From NCBI RefSeq assembly GCF_017833525.1, contig NZ_JAFICD010000004.1, forward strand, positions 405,864 through 469,863: a DNA stretch of 64,000 nucleotides, written 5' to 3'. Numbering within the stretch: position 1 is the first letter of the stretch; every line of letters starts with the position of its first letter. Below the pieces are notes generated by a model. That model did not search any database. It was not told the origin of the DNA and saw only the letters and a program-made list of their open reading frames with translations. Positions 48,564 through 58,884 of the stretch are shown piece after piece. The DNA comes from Duganella sp. 1411 (lineage in GTDB: Bacteria > Pseudomonadota > Gammaproteobacteria > Burkholderiales > Burkholderiaceae_D). The position numbers and the translations under genes are program-made.

Positions 48564-50162
48564 TCAGGCCAGCGCCAGCCGCCGGGTGGCCGCGCCGGCC
48601 GCCGCGCGCGCCTCGTCGATCTTGAAGATGCTCACCGTTTGCGCCAGTTCGCCGGCCTGGTCCTGCAGCGATTGCGTGGCGGCGGCCGCCTCCTCCACCA
48701 GCGCCGCGTTTTGCTGCGTGACCTGGTCCATCTGCGCGATCGCCTGGTTGACCTGGTCGATGCCCTCGCTCTGCTCGCGGCTGGCGATGGCGATCTCGCC
48801 GACGATCTGCGTGACCTGGTGCACGTTGCCCACCAAGGTGTTCATCGTCGTGCCGGCGCGCTCGACCAACGTGGTGCCGAGCTGGATCTTCTCCACCGAT
48901 TTGTCGATCAACAGCTTGATTTCCTTGGCGGCGGCGGCCGAGCGCTGCGCCAGGTTGCGCACCTCGCTGGCGACCACGGCGAAGCCGCGTCCCTGTTCGC
49001 CGGCGCGCGCCGCCTCGACCGCCGCGTTCAGCGCCAGGATGTTGGTCTGGAAGGCGATGCCGTCGATGACGCCGGTGATGTCGACGATCTTGCGCGACGA
49101 CTCGTTGATGTCGTTCATCGTCGTCACCACCTCGTGCATCACCTCGCCGCCCTGGGCGGCGGTGCTCGAGGCGCCCTCGACCAGCGTGCGCGCGTGCTGG
49201 GCGTTCTCCGAGTTCTGCTTGACGGTGCTGGTCAGCTCCTCGATCGACGCGGCCGTCTCCTCGAGCGAGCTGGCCTGCGTCTCGGTGCGCGACGACAGTT
49301 CCATGTTGCCCGCCGCCAGCTCCTGCGAGCCGATGTTGATCACCTCGGCGCCGCGCCGCACGCGCGACACCGTCGACAGCAGATCCTGCTGCATGCGCCC
49401 GATCGCCACCAGCAGGCGCTTGATCTCGTTCTCGCCGCTGTCGTTGATGTGGGCGGTCAGGTCGCCGCGCGCCACCTGGTCGAGCAGCGCCACGGCGCGT
49501 TCGAGCGGGTGCAGCACGATGGACTTGAGCAGCAGGTGCACGCCGACCACCAGCGCCAGCGCCACGATCAGGCCCAGCGCGACGAGCCATTTGACCAGCG
49601 TGTATTCGCGCGCGCCGCCGTCCATCAGTTCAGTGATCTGTTCGTCGCTGAGCTTTTGGTATTTCTCCAGCTGGGCCGAGAAGGCGGCGCCGGTCGGCGT
49701 CAGCTCCTTGGTGTTGATGGTGGTGTAGGTATCGGTGTCGTCGCGCGTCAGCGCGGCGGAGGCGCGCTCGAGCACGCGGGACAGCGCCCGGCCCGACTCG
49801 ATCAGGGCGGCCTTCAGCTGCGCGTCCTGGCCCGGATAGGCGGGCGCCTTCTCGTACTTGTCGAGGAAGTCCAGCGTGCGCTGGTACGACTTGGCGGCGC
49901 TGGCCAGCGCGGAGTCGCGGTTGTCCTTGCCGCCGCTGTCCTTGACAATGGTGTAGGCGCGCGTCAGGGCCGAGCGGGTGCGCGTGGTGTCCTTGTAGGC
50001 GTCGTTGATGGTGATGACCTGCGAGCCGATCTGGTGCACCGTGGCGATCGCCTGGTTGGACTGCTTCAACGCGTACAGGCCCAGCCCCGCGCCGACCACC
50101 AGCATGCCGGCAAACAGCAACAGCACCCCCAACAAACTCGCCCGCACAGTCACATTGTTCAT
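48564..50162 (-). CDS. Methyl-accepting chemotaxis protein
   Basis: 532 residues. Helix 1 (about 9-30), a periplasmic four-helix-bundle sensor of about 155 residues, helix 2 (about 190-212), HAMP, then a signalling domain. The hairpin tip has GIAFQTNILALNAAVEAARAGEQGRGFAVVA, in outline, and methylation-type Gln/Glu patches flank it (ETQASSLEETAASIEEL). It lacks a clear C-terminal CheR-binding pentapeptide. It controls CheA activity; the ligand is unknown. A perfect 7-base dyad (ATTGCCA-TT-TGGCAAT) lies at 50189-50204 just upstream. Confidence 0.95.
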   Translation of the reverse strand: MNNVTVRASLLGVLLLFAGMLVVGAGLGLYALKQSNQAIATVHQIGSQVITINDAYKDTTRTRSALTRAYTIVKDSGGKDNRDSALASAAKSYQRTLDFLDKYEKAPAYPGQDAQLKAALIESGRALSRVLERASAALTRDDTDTYTTINTKELTPTGAAFSAQLEKYQKLSDEQITELMDGGAREYTLVKWLVALGLIVALALVVGVHLLLKSIVLHPLERAVALLDQVARGDLTAHINDSGENEIKRLLVAIGRMQQDLLSTVSRVRRGAEVINIGSQELAAGNMELSSRTETQASSLEETAASIEELTSTVKQNSENAQHARTLVEGASSTAAQGGEVMHEVVTTMNDINESSRKIVDITGVIDGIAFQTNILALNAAVEAARAGEQGRGFAVVASEVRNLAQRSAAAAKEIKLLIDKSVEKIQLGTTLVERAGTTMNTLVGNVHQVTQIVGEIAIASREQSEGIDQVNQAIAQMDQVTQQNAALVEEAAAATQSLQDQAGELAQTVSIFKIDEARAAAGAATRRLALA

Positions 50163-50394
50163 CGCTTCCCCCGCATAGATCAGTTACCATTGCCATTTGG
50201 CAATAATGTGAAGGTCGAATATACCAAGAAATTGACATTCGGGCGATGAAAAATGCGTTTTACTTAGCTTCGCGTGTATTAGACACGACGCCGGGCGACG
50301 GGTTGGGCGGCGCGGCGCGCCGGCGGCTAACAGTTCTTGTATTTCCAGTTAGGTTGCTGGCCGTCGGCGATTCATTCATTTGACGAAAAGCGGT

Positions 50395-50691
50395 TTAATA
50401 ATGATAACGGCAGGCCGCGACGTAAATGATGCCGTCAACTACCGCGTAGACCAAACGGTGCTCGCGGTCGATGCGGCGCGACCACAGCCCTGCCAAATTG
50501 CCCCTGAGCGGCTCCGGCTTACCGATGCCTTTGAAAGGATCGGCGATGCAAGCATCAATGAGGTCGTTAATTTTGTCGCTTAGCTTCGGGTCTTCCCTTT
50601 GCCAGTATTGGTAATCCTCCCATCCGATGTCGGTAAAAGCGACAACGGCATTCCTAGCCTGTTCTTTGTTGCTTGCTTTTGTTTTTTTCAT
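50395..50691 (-). CDS. yoeB: YoeB-family ribosome-dependent mRNA interferase toxin
   Basis: 98 residues, about 14 longer at the N-terminus than E. coli YoeB. Family motifs: WEDYQYWQREDPKLSDKIN, DPFKGIGKPEPLRGNL, LWSRRIDREHRLVYAV and the end ACRYHY with the catalytic-type Glu, Arg and His positions. It cuts mRNA in the ribosomal A site. Its start overlaps the antitoxin gene by 38 bases. The pair is less GC-rich than its surroundings. Confidence 0.92.
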   Translation of the reverse strand: MKKTKASNKEQARNAVVAFTDIGWEDYQYWQREDPKLSDKINDLIDACIADPFKGIGKPEPLRGNLAGLWSRRIDREHRLVYAVVDGIIYVAACRYHY

Positions 50692-50941
50692 TCCGGCCCA
50701 GCTCCCTAATTTGGACCTTGCCGGCCTTCAGCTGTTCAAACGATTCAAGCAAGCGGCTGGCGTTTTTCGGGGAACCAAGTAAATACAGGGTTTCCTCGAT
50801 GCTGTTGAAATCCGCCAGCGACAACATCACGACCGGTTCCCCGCTCTGGCGGGTGATGACTGTCGGGCTGTGGTCGTTGCATACATCGTCCATCACAGCT
50901 TTCAGTCCGGCCCTGGCCTCGCTAAAAGTTAGAATGTTCAT
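50654..50941 (-). CDS. yefM: YefM/Phd-family antitoxin
   Basis: 95 residues from MNILTFSEARAGLKAVMDD, with SPTVITRQSGEPVVMLSLADF, the Phd/YefM DNA-binding fold, and a C-terminal toxin-binding tail. It neutralises YoeB and represses its own operon. The frame extends upstream, but the family N-terminus sets the start. A TGTAC-containing palindrome precedes it at 50989-51016. Confidence 0.92.
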   Translation of the reverse strand: MNILTFSEARAGLKAVMDDVCNDHSPTVITRQSGEPVVMLSLADFNSIEETLYLLGSPKNASRLLESFEQLKAGKVQIRELGRNEKNKSKQQRTG

Positions 50942-50988
50942 AAAAATGGCCTTTCTTAAACTCCAGGAAATGTCAGCAGGTACAAAAA

Positions 50989-51016
50989 AACATTGTACAG
51001 AAATTCGTACAATGTT
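50989..51016. promoter_or_regulatory. YefM-type operator palindrome
   Basis: Perfect 10-base arms (AACATTGTAC and its complement) around 8 bases. Each arm carries GTAC within TTGTAC, close to the TGTACA core known for YefM sites in E. coli. It is 48 bases upstream of the antitoxin start and about 30 from the end of the MutS-like gene. Confidence 0.65.
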
Positions 51017-51045
51017 CAACTTTTAGCACTCCTTGCGCGTACTTT

Positions 51046-52608
51046 TCATCCCAACACCGTCTCGCAGTCGGCCGGATGGGCCATGTACTCGCTCAGCCAG
51101 CCGTGGACGCGGTTGGCCTTGGCCGAGATGGCGGCGTCGAAGCCGCGCGAGGCCAGCAGCGCGATGCCGTTGGTTTCCTTCAGCACCCCGGGCCCCAGCC
51201 GCAGTTGTCCGTCCACCCGGCCGACGCACCACGGCGCCAGCGCATCGGCCAGCAAAGGCGCCAACACCAGGTTGTGCGACGACACCAGCACCCGCCCGGA
51301 AGCCGACAGCGTATGCAGCACGGCGGCGGCGGCCGATATCGATTCCAGATGGTTAGTGCCGCGGAAGATCTCGTCGATGATGAAGATCGCCGGCGCCCGC
51401 GCGGCCAGCGCCAGCAGCTCCCTGGCGCGCCGCAGCTCGGCGATGTACAGGCTCTCGCCGCCTTCCAGCGCATCCTCGTTCTGCATGCTGGAGTAGACCG
51501 GCAGCGCCGGTGTGACGGCGTGGTCGGCATAGCTGAAGCCAAAGGCGCGGGCGACGATCAGATTCAGCCCCACCGTGCGCAGCAAGGTGCTCTTGCCGAT
51601 GCCGTTCTGCCCCGAGATGAAAGCGCCCCGCCGTTCGAACGCGAACGACAGCGGCGCCGGTTCGGCCAGCAGCGGATGCACGGCGTTGGTCATCGCCACG
51701 TCCGGTCCCTGCTGCGCCCAGCAATAACGCGGCGCGTCGGCCAAATGCCGCGCCAGCGCCAGATCGGCCTCCAGCGCCGCGATCCGCCGGAAACTGGCGC
51801 GCAGCAGATCGAGGTTGGCCCGCACCACCTCGCGGCTGTTGAAGTAGTGGCGGATGTTCATCAACCAAAGCCAGTCGGCGTATTCGCGCGCGCCCGGCAG
51901 ATCGGCCATCGGCGAGCGGCCGATGCCCCGATTGACCTTGCCGGCGCGCGCCGCGTCGTCGCGCAAGCCGGCCGTCAACGCGCTGTCGATTTTGGACAGC
52001 AGCGTGTGCGCGCGCAGCATCTGCTGCAGCGTCTTGAGGATGCGCCCCCATTCCGACGCCGCCTCGCCAAAGCGCATCTGCACCAGCGACAGCGACAACC
52101 ACAATCCCAGCGTCACGCCCCACAGCGGCAAGAAGCCGCTGACCAGCGCCAGCACGGCCGACAGCAGAAACGCCACCGGCAGCCACGCCAGGTACGGCGC
52201 CCAGCGCGGCACCGGCGCCGGCGCCGCGCCGAACAGGGTCTCGCTGACCTCGCGGTCGGCGCGGCGCAGGCCCTCGCAGGCCGTCAGCAAAAGCGCCCGC
52301 TGTCCGGCGTCGTCCAGCAACGTCCGCACCCGCGCGGCGGACGCGGCGACCTCCACGCCGCCATCGGCCGGCGCGTGCAGGCGGCGGTGCAGCTCCTGCT
52401 GCCCGAGGATGCTGGTGCCGCGCGCCAGTTGCGCGCTGTATTGCGGCAGCAGCATGTCGTCCCACGTTTGCGCGTCGAGCGCGCCGCCGCCACCGTGCAA
52501 CGTGCGGTGGTACAGCGCGACGTCGCTGGCGACAAACGGATAATCGGCGATGTCGCCGGCCGGCATGGCGGGAAGCAGAAACCGGGTAAGCCTGTCGATC
52601 AAAGTCAT
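51046..52608 (-). CDS. Membrane-associated MutS-like ATPase
   Basis: 520 residues. It lacks the mismatch-recognition domain of true MutS. A helical N-terminal region is followed by two membrane helices (about 135-180: AWLPVAFLLSAVLALVSGF and WGVTLGLWLSLSLV), then a core and the MutS ABC-type ATPase: Walker A SGQNGIGKSTLLRT, the signature-like DALEGGESLYIAELRR and Walker B IFIIDEIFRGTN, with His in VSSHNL as the switch. Similar proteins exist in many bacteria, with no known role. Divergent from the sigma54-type ABC operon. The ATG at 52608 was preferred over an upstream TTG. Confidence 0.87.
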   Translation of the reverse strand: MTLIDRLTRFLLPAMPAGDIADYPFVASDVALYHRTLHGGGGALDAQTWDDMLLPQYSAQLARGTSILGQQELHRRLHAPADGGVEVAASAARVRTLLDDAGQRALLLTACEGLRRADREVSETLFGAAPAPVPRWAPYLAWLPVAFLLSAVLALVSGFLPLWGVTLGLWLSLSLVQMRFGEAASEWGRILKTLQQMLRAHTLLSKIDSALTAGLRDDAARAGKVNRGIGRSPMADLPGAREYADWLWLMNIRHYFNSREVVRANLDLLRASFRRIAALEADLALARHLADAPRYCWAQQGPDVAMTNAVHPLLAEPAPLSFAFERRGAFISGQNGIGKSTLLRTVGLNLIVARAFGFSYADHAVTPALPVYSSMQNEDALEGGESLYIAELRRARELLALAARAPAIFIIDEIFRGTNHLESISAAAAVLHTLSASGRVLVSSHNLVLAPLLADALAPWCVGRVDGQLRLGPGVLKETNGIALLASRGFDAAISAKANRVHGWLSEYMAHPADCETVLG

Positions 52609-52684
52609 AAACAAAAAGATAAAAGGTTAAGTCACCCGCATATCGTTCCAATTGGCAAAATATCAACCGGAGCGGACGCGGCCT

Positions 52685-52714
52685 CGGACAAACCGGACAC
52701 TCCGGACAGCGGAC
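52685..52714. promoter_or_regulatory. Repeated CGGAC(A) half-sites upstream of the sigma54 promoter
   Basis: CGGACA occurs at 52685, 52694 and 52703, and CGGAC at 52710, giving four close direct repeats. They lie 40-69 bases upstream of the -24 element. They could be activator binding sites for the NtrC-type regulator encoded downstream; direct rather than inverted repeats make this uncertain. Confidence 0.4.
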
Positions 52715-52751
52715 GGAGCGGCAAATCCCTGCCGATTCAAGCACTTAGGGA

Positions 52752-52768
52752 TTGGCACGAATCCTGCA
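52752..52768 (+). promoter_or_regulatory. Sigma54 (-24/-12) promoter of the ABC exporter operon
   Basis: TTGGCACG-AATC-CTGCA matches the sigma54 pattern TTGGCACG-N4-TTGCA at all but one position, with the GG (52754) and GC (52766) exactly 12 bases apart. It lies 24 bases before the adaptor ATG, so the leader is very short. The encoded NtrC-type activator further along the same locus makes this functionally coherent. Confidence 0.82.
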
Positions 52769-52791
52769 AAGCATGCCGTATCTTTTTCTCA

Positions 52792-54069
52792 ATGACCACC
52801 ATGATCCGCGACACCTCCAGCCAAGACGCCGTCATCGCCGCCCCCAGGGGCCACGCGGCCAAGCGCCGCCTCGCCATCGCCGCCGGCGCCATCGCCCTGC
52901 TGGCGGTGGCGTACTGGCTGTTCCACACCTGGCGCGGCAGCGAACAGTCGGTCAGCATGTCGCGCCTGCGCATCGCCGAGGTCACGCGCGGCACCCTGAT
53001 CCGCGACGCCGCCGTCAACGGCCGCATCGTCGCCGCCATCAGCCCCACCTTGTACTCGACGTCCGCCGCCACCGTCACGCTGAAGGCCGCCGCCGGCGAC
53101 ACCGTTAAAAAGGGCGACGTGCTGGCGGTGCTCGAATCGCCCGACCTGTCGGACGCGCTCAAACGCGAACAATCGGCCTACGCGCAGATCGAGGCCGACG
53201 TCGAACGCCAGAAGATCCTGGCGCGCAAACAAAAGCTGCTGGCGCGGCGCGACGCCGACACCGCCGAAATCGAGCGCCTGTCCGCCCAGCGCACGCTGGA
53301 GCGCTACGACGCCGTGGCCAACGACGGCATCGTCGCCAAGATCGACTACCAGAAGGCCAAGGACGCGCTCAATTCGGCCGAGATCCGCGCCCGCCACGCC
53401 CGCCAGGCGGCCGAACTGGAAAGCGACAACGTGGCGCTGGAGCTGACCTCCAAGATCAAACAGCTCGAGCAGCAGCGCATGGTGCTGTCGAACGCCCAGC
53501 GCCGCGTCGACGAGTTGACGGTGCGCGCGCCGGTCGACGGTTTCATCGGCACGCTGTCGGTGGCCAACCGCAGCGTGGTGCCGCTCAACACGCCCTTGAT
53601 GACGCTGGTCGACCTGTCCAAGCTGGAGGTGGAGCTGGAAGTGCCCGAGACCTACGTGGCCGACATCGGCCTGGGCATGGGCGCCGAGATCAACGTCGGC
53701 ACCGGCATCGCCAGCGGCAAGCTGTCGGCGCTGTCGCCAGAGGTGGTCAAGAACCAGGTGCTGGCGCGGGTGCGCTTCAACGGCGCCCAGCCGGCCGGCC
53801 TGCGCCAGAACCAGCGCGTCACCGCGCGCCTGCTGATCGACGAAAAACCCAACACGCTGATGGTGCAGCGCGGCCCGTTCGTCGAATCCGAGGGCGGCCG
53901 CTTCGCCTACGTGGTGCGCGACGGCATCGCCATCCGCACCCCGATCAAGATGGGCGCCACCAGCGTCTCCGCCGTGGAGATCCTCGGCGGCCTGAAACAA
54001 GGCGACAAGATCGTCATCGCCGGCAGCGAAACGTTCGAGAACGCGGCGCGCGTCTCGATTAACAACTAA
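52792..54069 (+). CDS. HlyD/MacA-type periplasmic adaptor of an ABC exporter
   Basis: 425 residues. One N-terminal membrane anchor (about 30-48: LAIAAGAIALLAVAYWLF) is followed by a lipoyl half-motif (VTLKAAAGDTVKKGDVLAVLES), a long coiled-coil hairpin (about 125-235), the second lipoyl half (VRAPVDGFIGTLSVANRS) and a beta-barrel region with QPAGLRQNQRVTARL. Another ATG three codons later would give a slightly longer leader. It should connect the ABC permeases to the outer envelope. First gene of a four-gene operon behind a sigma54 promoter. Confidence 0.9.
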   Translation: MTTMIRDTSSQDAVIAAPRGHAAKRRLAIAAGAIALLAVAYWLFHTWRGSEQSVSMSRLRIAEVTRGTLIRDAAVNGRIVAAISPTLYSTSAATVTLKAAAGDTVKKGDVLAVLESPDLSDALKREQSAYAQIEADVERQKILARKQKLLARRDADTAEIERLSAQRTLERYDAVANDGIVAKIDYQKAKDALNSAEIRARHARQAAELESDNVALELTSKIKQLEQQRMVLSNAQRRVDELTVRAPVDGFIGTLSVANRSVVPLNTPLMTLVDLSKLEVELEVPETYVADIGLGMGAEINVGTGIASGKLSALSPEVVKNQVLARVRFNGAQPAGLRQNQRVTARLLIDEKPNTLMVQRGPFVESEGGRFAYVVRDGIAIRTPIKMGATSVSAVEILGGLKQGDKIVIAGSETFENAARVSINN

Positions 54070-54100
54070 TTTACTCGACACCAGTCCGAAGGAATCCATT

Positions 54101-54832
54101 ATGCTGCGCATGCAAAACCTGAGCAAAGTCTATCGCACCCACATGATCGAAACGCACGCGCTGCGCGGCTTCGAGATCAACGTCAAGCAGGGCGAGTTCG
54201 TCACCGTCACCGGCCCTTCCGGCTCCGGCAAGACCAGCTTCCTCAACATCGCCGGCCTGCTGGAGGAGTTCACCGACGGCGAGTACATCCTCGACGGCAT
54301 CAACGTCAAGGGCATGGACGACAACGCCCGCTCGCGCCTGCGCAACGAGAAGCTGGGCTTCATCTTCCAGGGCTTCAACCTGATCCCGGACCTGTCCTTG
54401 TTCGACAACGTCGACGTGCCGCTGCGCTACCGCGGCTTCAACGCCGCCGAGCGCAAGGAGCGCATCGAGGACGCGCTGTCCAAGGTCGGCCTGGCCTCGC
54501 GCATGAAGCACTATCCGGCCGAGCTGTCCGGCGGCCAGCAGCAGCGCGTGGCGATCGCGCGCGCGCTGGCCGGCTCGCCCAAGCTGCTGCTGGCCGACGA
54601 ACCGACCGGCAACCTCGATACGCAGATGGCGCGCGGCGTCATGGAGCTGCTCGAGGAGATCAACGCCCAGGGCACCACCATCCTGATGGTCACCCACGAT
54701 CCCGAGCTGGCGGTGCGCTCGCAGCGCAACGTCCACATCATCGACGGCCAGGTGTCGGACCTGATGCGCAAGGCGCCGTCGCTGTTCGATGCCAATGCCA
54801 ATGCCGGCGACGGCAAGTCGCATGTCGCCTGA
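54101..54832 (+). CDS. ABC exporter ATPase, MacB/LolD-like
   Basis: 243 residues. Walker A GPSGSGKTS, Q-loop FIFQGFNLIP, signature LSGGQQQR, Walker B LLLADEPTGNLD and the H-loop VTHDPEL are all intact. It is a stand-alone ATPase of the MacB/LolD/FtsE group powering the two FtsX-like permeases downstream. It is 31 bases after the adaptor gene with GAAGGA before the ATG, and 10 bases before permease 1. Confidence 0.96.
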   Translation: MLRMQNLSKVYRTHMIETHALRGFEINVKQGEFVTVTGPSGSGKTSFLNIAGLLEEFTDGEYILDGINVKGMDDNARSRLRNEKLGFIFQGFNLIPDLSLFDNVDVPLRYRGFNAAERKERIEDALSKVGLASRMKHYPAELSGGQQQRVAIARALAGSPKLLLADEPTGNLDTQMARGVMELLEEINAQGTTILMVTHDPELAVRSQRNVHIIDGQVSDLMRKAPSLFDANANAGDGKSHVA

Positions 54833-54842
54833 GGGGACCCGC

Positions 54843-56156
54843 ATGTTCCAATACTACTTCCTGCTTGGCCTGCGCAGCTTGCGCCGCAATCCGGCACTGA
54901 CCGCGCTGATGGTGCTGACCCTGGCCATCGGCGTCGCCGCCAGCATCGCCACCTTGACCATCCTGCACGTGATGTCGGGCGATCCGATCCCCGGCAAGAG
55001 CGACCGCCTGTTCGTGCCGCTGATCGACAACGGCCCGCTCGAGGGCTGGTCGCCGGCCGACGGCCCCAACGACAAGCAGATCAGCTATCGCGACGCCGCC
55101 AATCTGCTGGGCAGCAAGGCCGGCGAGCGCCGCACCGCCATCTACGGCATCGCCGTCTCGGTCGAGCCGGCGCGCAAGGACATCGGCGTGTTCACCGCGG
55201 GCGGCATCGCGCCGGGCGGCGATTTCTTCAACATGTTCGAGGCCCCCTTCCTGCACGGCCAGGGCTGGAGTCCGGCCGACGACAAGGCCGGCGCCGACGT
55301 CGTCGTGTTGAGCCGCAAGCTGTCCGAAAAACTGTACGGCGACACCGACCCGGTCGGACAGCGCGTGACCATGGGCGGCTTCCAGTACCAGATCGTCGGC
55401 GTGCTCGATACGTGGAACGTGGTGCCGCGCTTCCACCGCGTCATCGGCAACGACAGTGCCTTCGGCGAGGAGGAGGATCTGTACATCCCGTTCGCCAACG
55501 CCATCCGCCACGAGATGCAGCGCAACGGCAGCACCAGCTGCAGCAGCGACTACGGCCCCGGCTTCCAGGCCTTCCTCGACTCCGAATGCACGTGGATCCA
55601 GTTCTGGTTCGAGACGCGCAGCGGCGCCGATCGCGCCGAACTGCAAAGCTTCCTCGATAGCTACGCCATCGAACAGCGCAAGCTGGGACGGCTCAAGCGC
55701 AACGCCCCCAACATGCTGTACGACGTGCGCGAATGGCTCGATTACCTGAAGGTGGTCGCCAACGACAGCAAGCTGTCGGCCTGGCTGGCGTTCGGCTTCC
55801 TGATCCTGTGCCTGGTCAACACGATCGGCCTGCTGCTGGCCAAGTTCTCCGTGCGCGCCGCCGAAGTGGGCATCCGCCGCGCGCTGGGCGCCTCGCGCCG
55901 CGAGATCTTCCACCAGTTCCTGATCGAGACCACGGTGGTCGGCCTGGCCGGCGGCGCGCTCGGGCTGCTGCTGGCGTTCGGCGCGCTGGCGCTGATCGCC
56001 ATGCAGTCGAAGGCGCTTACGGTGGTCGCGCACATGGACTGGATCATGCTGCTGACGACCTTCGCGCTGGCCGTGCTGTCGGCGGTGCTGGCCGGGCTGC
56101 TGCCAACCTGGCGCGCCTGCCAGGTCACGCCGGCGCTGCAGCTCAAATCCCAATAA
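54843..56156 (+). CDS. FtsX/MacB-type ABC permease 1
   Basis: 437 residues. Helix 1 (about 18-42: NPALTALMVLTLAIGVAASIATL) precedes a periplasmic MacB-type domain of about 250 residues; three C-terminal helices follow, with EVGIRRALGASRREIFHQFLIE as the ATPase-coupling loop. Cysteines in TSCSSDYG and DSECTWIQ lie in the periplasmic part and could pair. It would dimerise with permease 2. GAGGGG precedes the chosen ATG. Confidence 0.92.
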   Translation: MFQYYFLLGLRSLRRNPALTALMVLTLAIGVAASIATLTILHVMSGDPIPGKSDRLFVPLIDNGPLEGWSPADGPNDKQISYRDAANLLGSKAGERRTAIYGIAVSVEPARKDIGVFTAGGIAPGGDFFNMFEAPFLHGQGWSPADDKAGADVVVLSRKLSEKLYGDTDPVGQRVTMGGFQYQIVGVLDTWNVVPRFHRVIGNDSAFGEEEDLYIPFANAIRHEMQRNGSTSCSSDYGPGFQAFLDSECTWIQFWFETRSGADRAELQSFLDSYAIEQRKLGRLKRNAPNMLYDVREWLDYLKVVANDSKLSAWLAFGFLILCLVNTIGLLLAKFSVRAAEVGIRRALGASRREIFHQFLIETTVVGLAGGALGLLLAFGALALIAMQSKALTVVAHMDWIMLLTTFALAVLSAVLAGLLPTWRACQVTPALQLKSQ

Positions 56157-56178
56157 GCGAAAAACCAGAGACCCGATC

Positions 56179-57414
56179 ATGGAAATCCGTCCCATCCTCT
56201 CCGCGCTATTGCGCAACAAGACCGGCCCTATTCTAGTGGCCGTGCAGGTGGCGCTGAGCCTCGCCATCCTGTCCAACGCGCTGCACATCGTGCAGGTGCG
56301 CCAGGCCGTGTCGGCGCGCGCCAGCGGCATCGCCAACGAACAGGACGTCCTGAGCCTGCAGATCCGCCACCTCAAATACGGCGGCCACGCCGACCAGCTG
56401 GCGGTGCAGCGCGCCGAGACGGCCACGCTGCGCGCGGTGCCGGGCGTGATGTCGGTGGCCGGCACCAGCCAGATGCCGCTGTCCCGCTCCGGCAACTACA
56501 GCAGCCTGTCGATCGACCGCAAGCAGCTCAAGACCATCACCCAGACCACAACCTACTTCGGCGGCGATTCCCTGATCAAGACCTGGGGCCTGCAACTGGT
56601 CGAGGGGCGCGATTTCGTGCCGAGCGAAGTGCCAGAGATCGACCAGAACACCAGCAACGATTTCGCCAAGATCGTCATCATCACGCGGGCGCTGGGCGAG
56701 AAGCTGTGGCCTGGACAGAGCAGTTTCGTCGGCAAGACCTTCTTCTTCGGGTCCGGCAACGACGCCAAGGACGTGCGCGTGGTCGGCGTGGTCGAGAAGC
56801 TGCAAACGCCGGGCGCGGAGATCAAGGAAAGCGGCGAGTACTCGACCCTGGTGCCGGTGCGCCTGACCGGAGAAGACGTCAACGCCTATACCGTGCGCGC
56901 CGAGCCGGGACAGCTCGACCGCGTGATCAAGGAGGTCAAGGCGGCGCTGACGGCCGCCTCGCCGACGCCGGTGATCGTCAAGGTCAAGACCATGACCGAA
57001 CTGCGCACCACCCGCTACCGCGCCGACAAGGCCATGTCGTGGATGCTGGTGACGGTCAGCGTGCTGCTGTTGCTGATCACCGCCAGCGGCATCGTCGGCA
57101 TGGCCAGCCTGTGGGTGACGCAGCGGCGCAAGCAAATCGGCGTGCGGCGCGCGCTGGGCGCGCGGCGGATCGACATCCTGCGCTACTTCGTCACCGAGAA
57201 CGTGATGATCACCGGCGTCGGCGTGGCCGGCGGCGTGCTGCTGGCGCTGGGCCTGAACCAGCTCCTGGTCAGCAAGCTGGAAATGGCGCGCCTGCCGGCC
57301 GGCTACCTGCTGGCCGGCGCCGGCGTGTTCCTGGCGCTGGGCGTGGCCGCCGTGTACGGGCCGGCGTGGCGCGCCGCCACCATCTCGCCGGCCACCGCCA
57401 CCCGCAGCGCGTGA
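56179..57414 (+). CDS. FtsX/MacB-type ABC permease 2
   Basis: 411 residues with the same four-helix plan as permease 1: helix 1 (about 17-38), a periplasmic domain of about 230 residues, then three helices with KQIGVRRALGARRIDILRYFVTE as the coupling loop. It is only distantly similar to permease 1, so the exporter is probably a heterodimer. Last gene of the operon, 22 bases after permease 1, followed by palindromic element copy 4. Confidence 0.92.
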   Translation: MEIRPILSALLRNKTGPILVAVQVALSLAILSNALHIVQVRQAVSARASGIANEQDVLSLQIRHLKYGGHADQLAVQRAETATLRAVPGVMSVAGTSQMPLSRSGNYSSLSIDRKQLKTITQTTTYFGGDSLIKTWGLQLVEGRDFVPSEVPEIDQNTSNDFAKIVIITRALGEKLWPGQSSFVGKTFFFGSGNDAKDVRVVGVVEKLQTPGAEIKESGEYSTLVPVRLTGEDVNAYTVRAEPGQLDRVIKEVKAALTAASPTPVIVKVKTMTELRTTRYRADKAMSWMLVTVSVLLLLITASGIVGMASLWVTQRRKQIGVRRALGARRIDILRYFVTENVMITGVGVAGGVLLALGLNQLLVSKLEMARLPAGYLLAGAGVFLALGVAAVYGPAWRAATISPATATRSA

Positions 57415-57439
57415 CCTCCACCCCGGACCTGCGCACGAG

Positions 57440-57515
57440 ACGCACGACGCGCGTAGTCGCGGGGTCGTACCCCGTGCGGGGTACGACCCCTGGCTCGGTT
57501 CCGGGTTGGAACACG
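57440..57515. repeat. Palindromic intergenic element, family 1, copy 4
   Basis: The core at 57461-57490 has two perfectly complementary 13-base arms (GGGGTCGTACCCC and its complement) around GTGC. The flanks are more diverged than in copies 1-3. It lies between permease 2 and the response-regulator gene on the same strand, so it may separate their transcripts. Confidence 0.82.
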
Positions 57516-57537
57516 CATACAATGTTATGCTAGCGTC

Positions 57538-58883
<1,346 letters not shown>

Positions 58884-58884
<1 letters not shown>

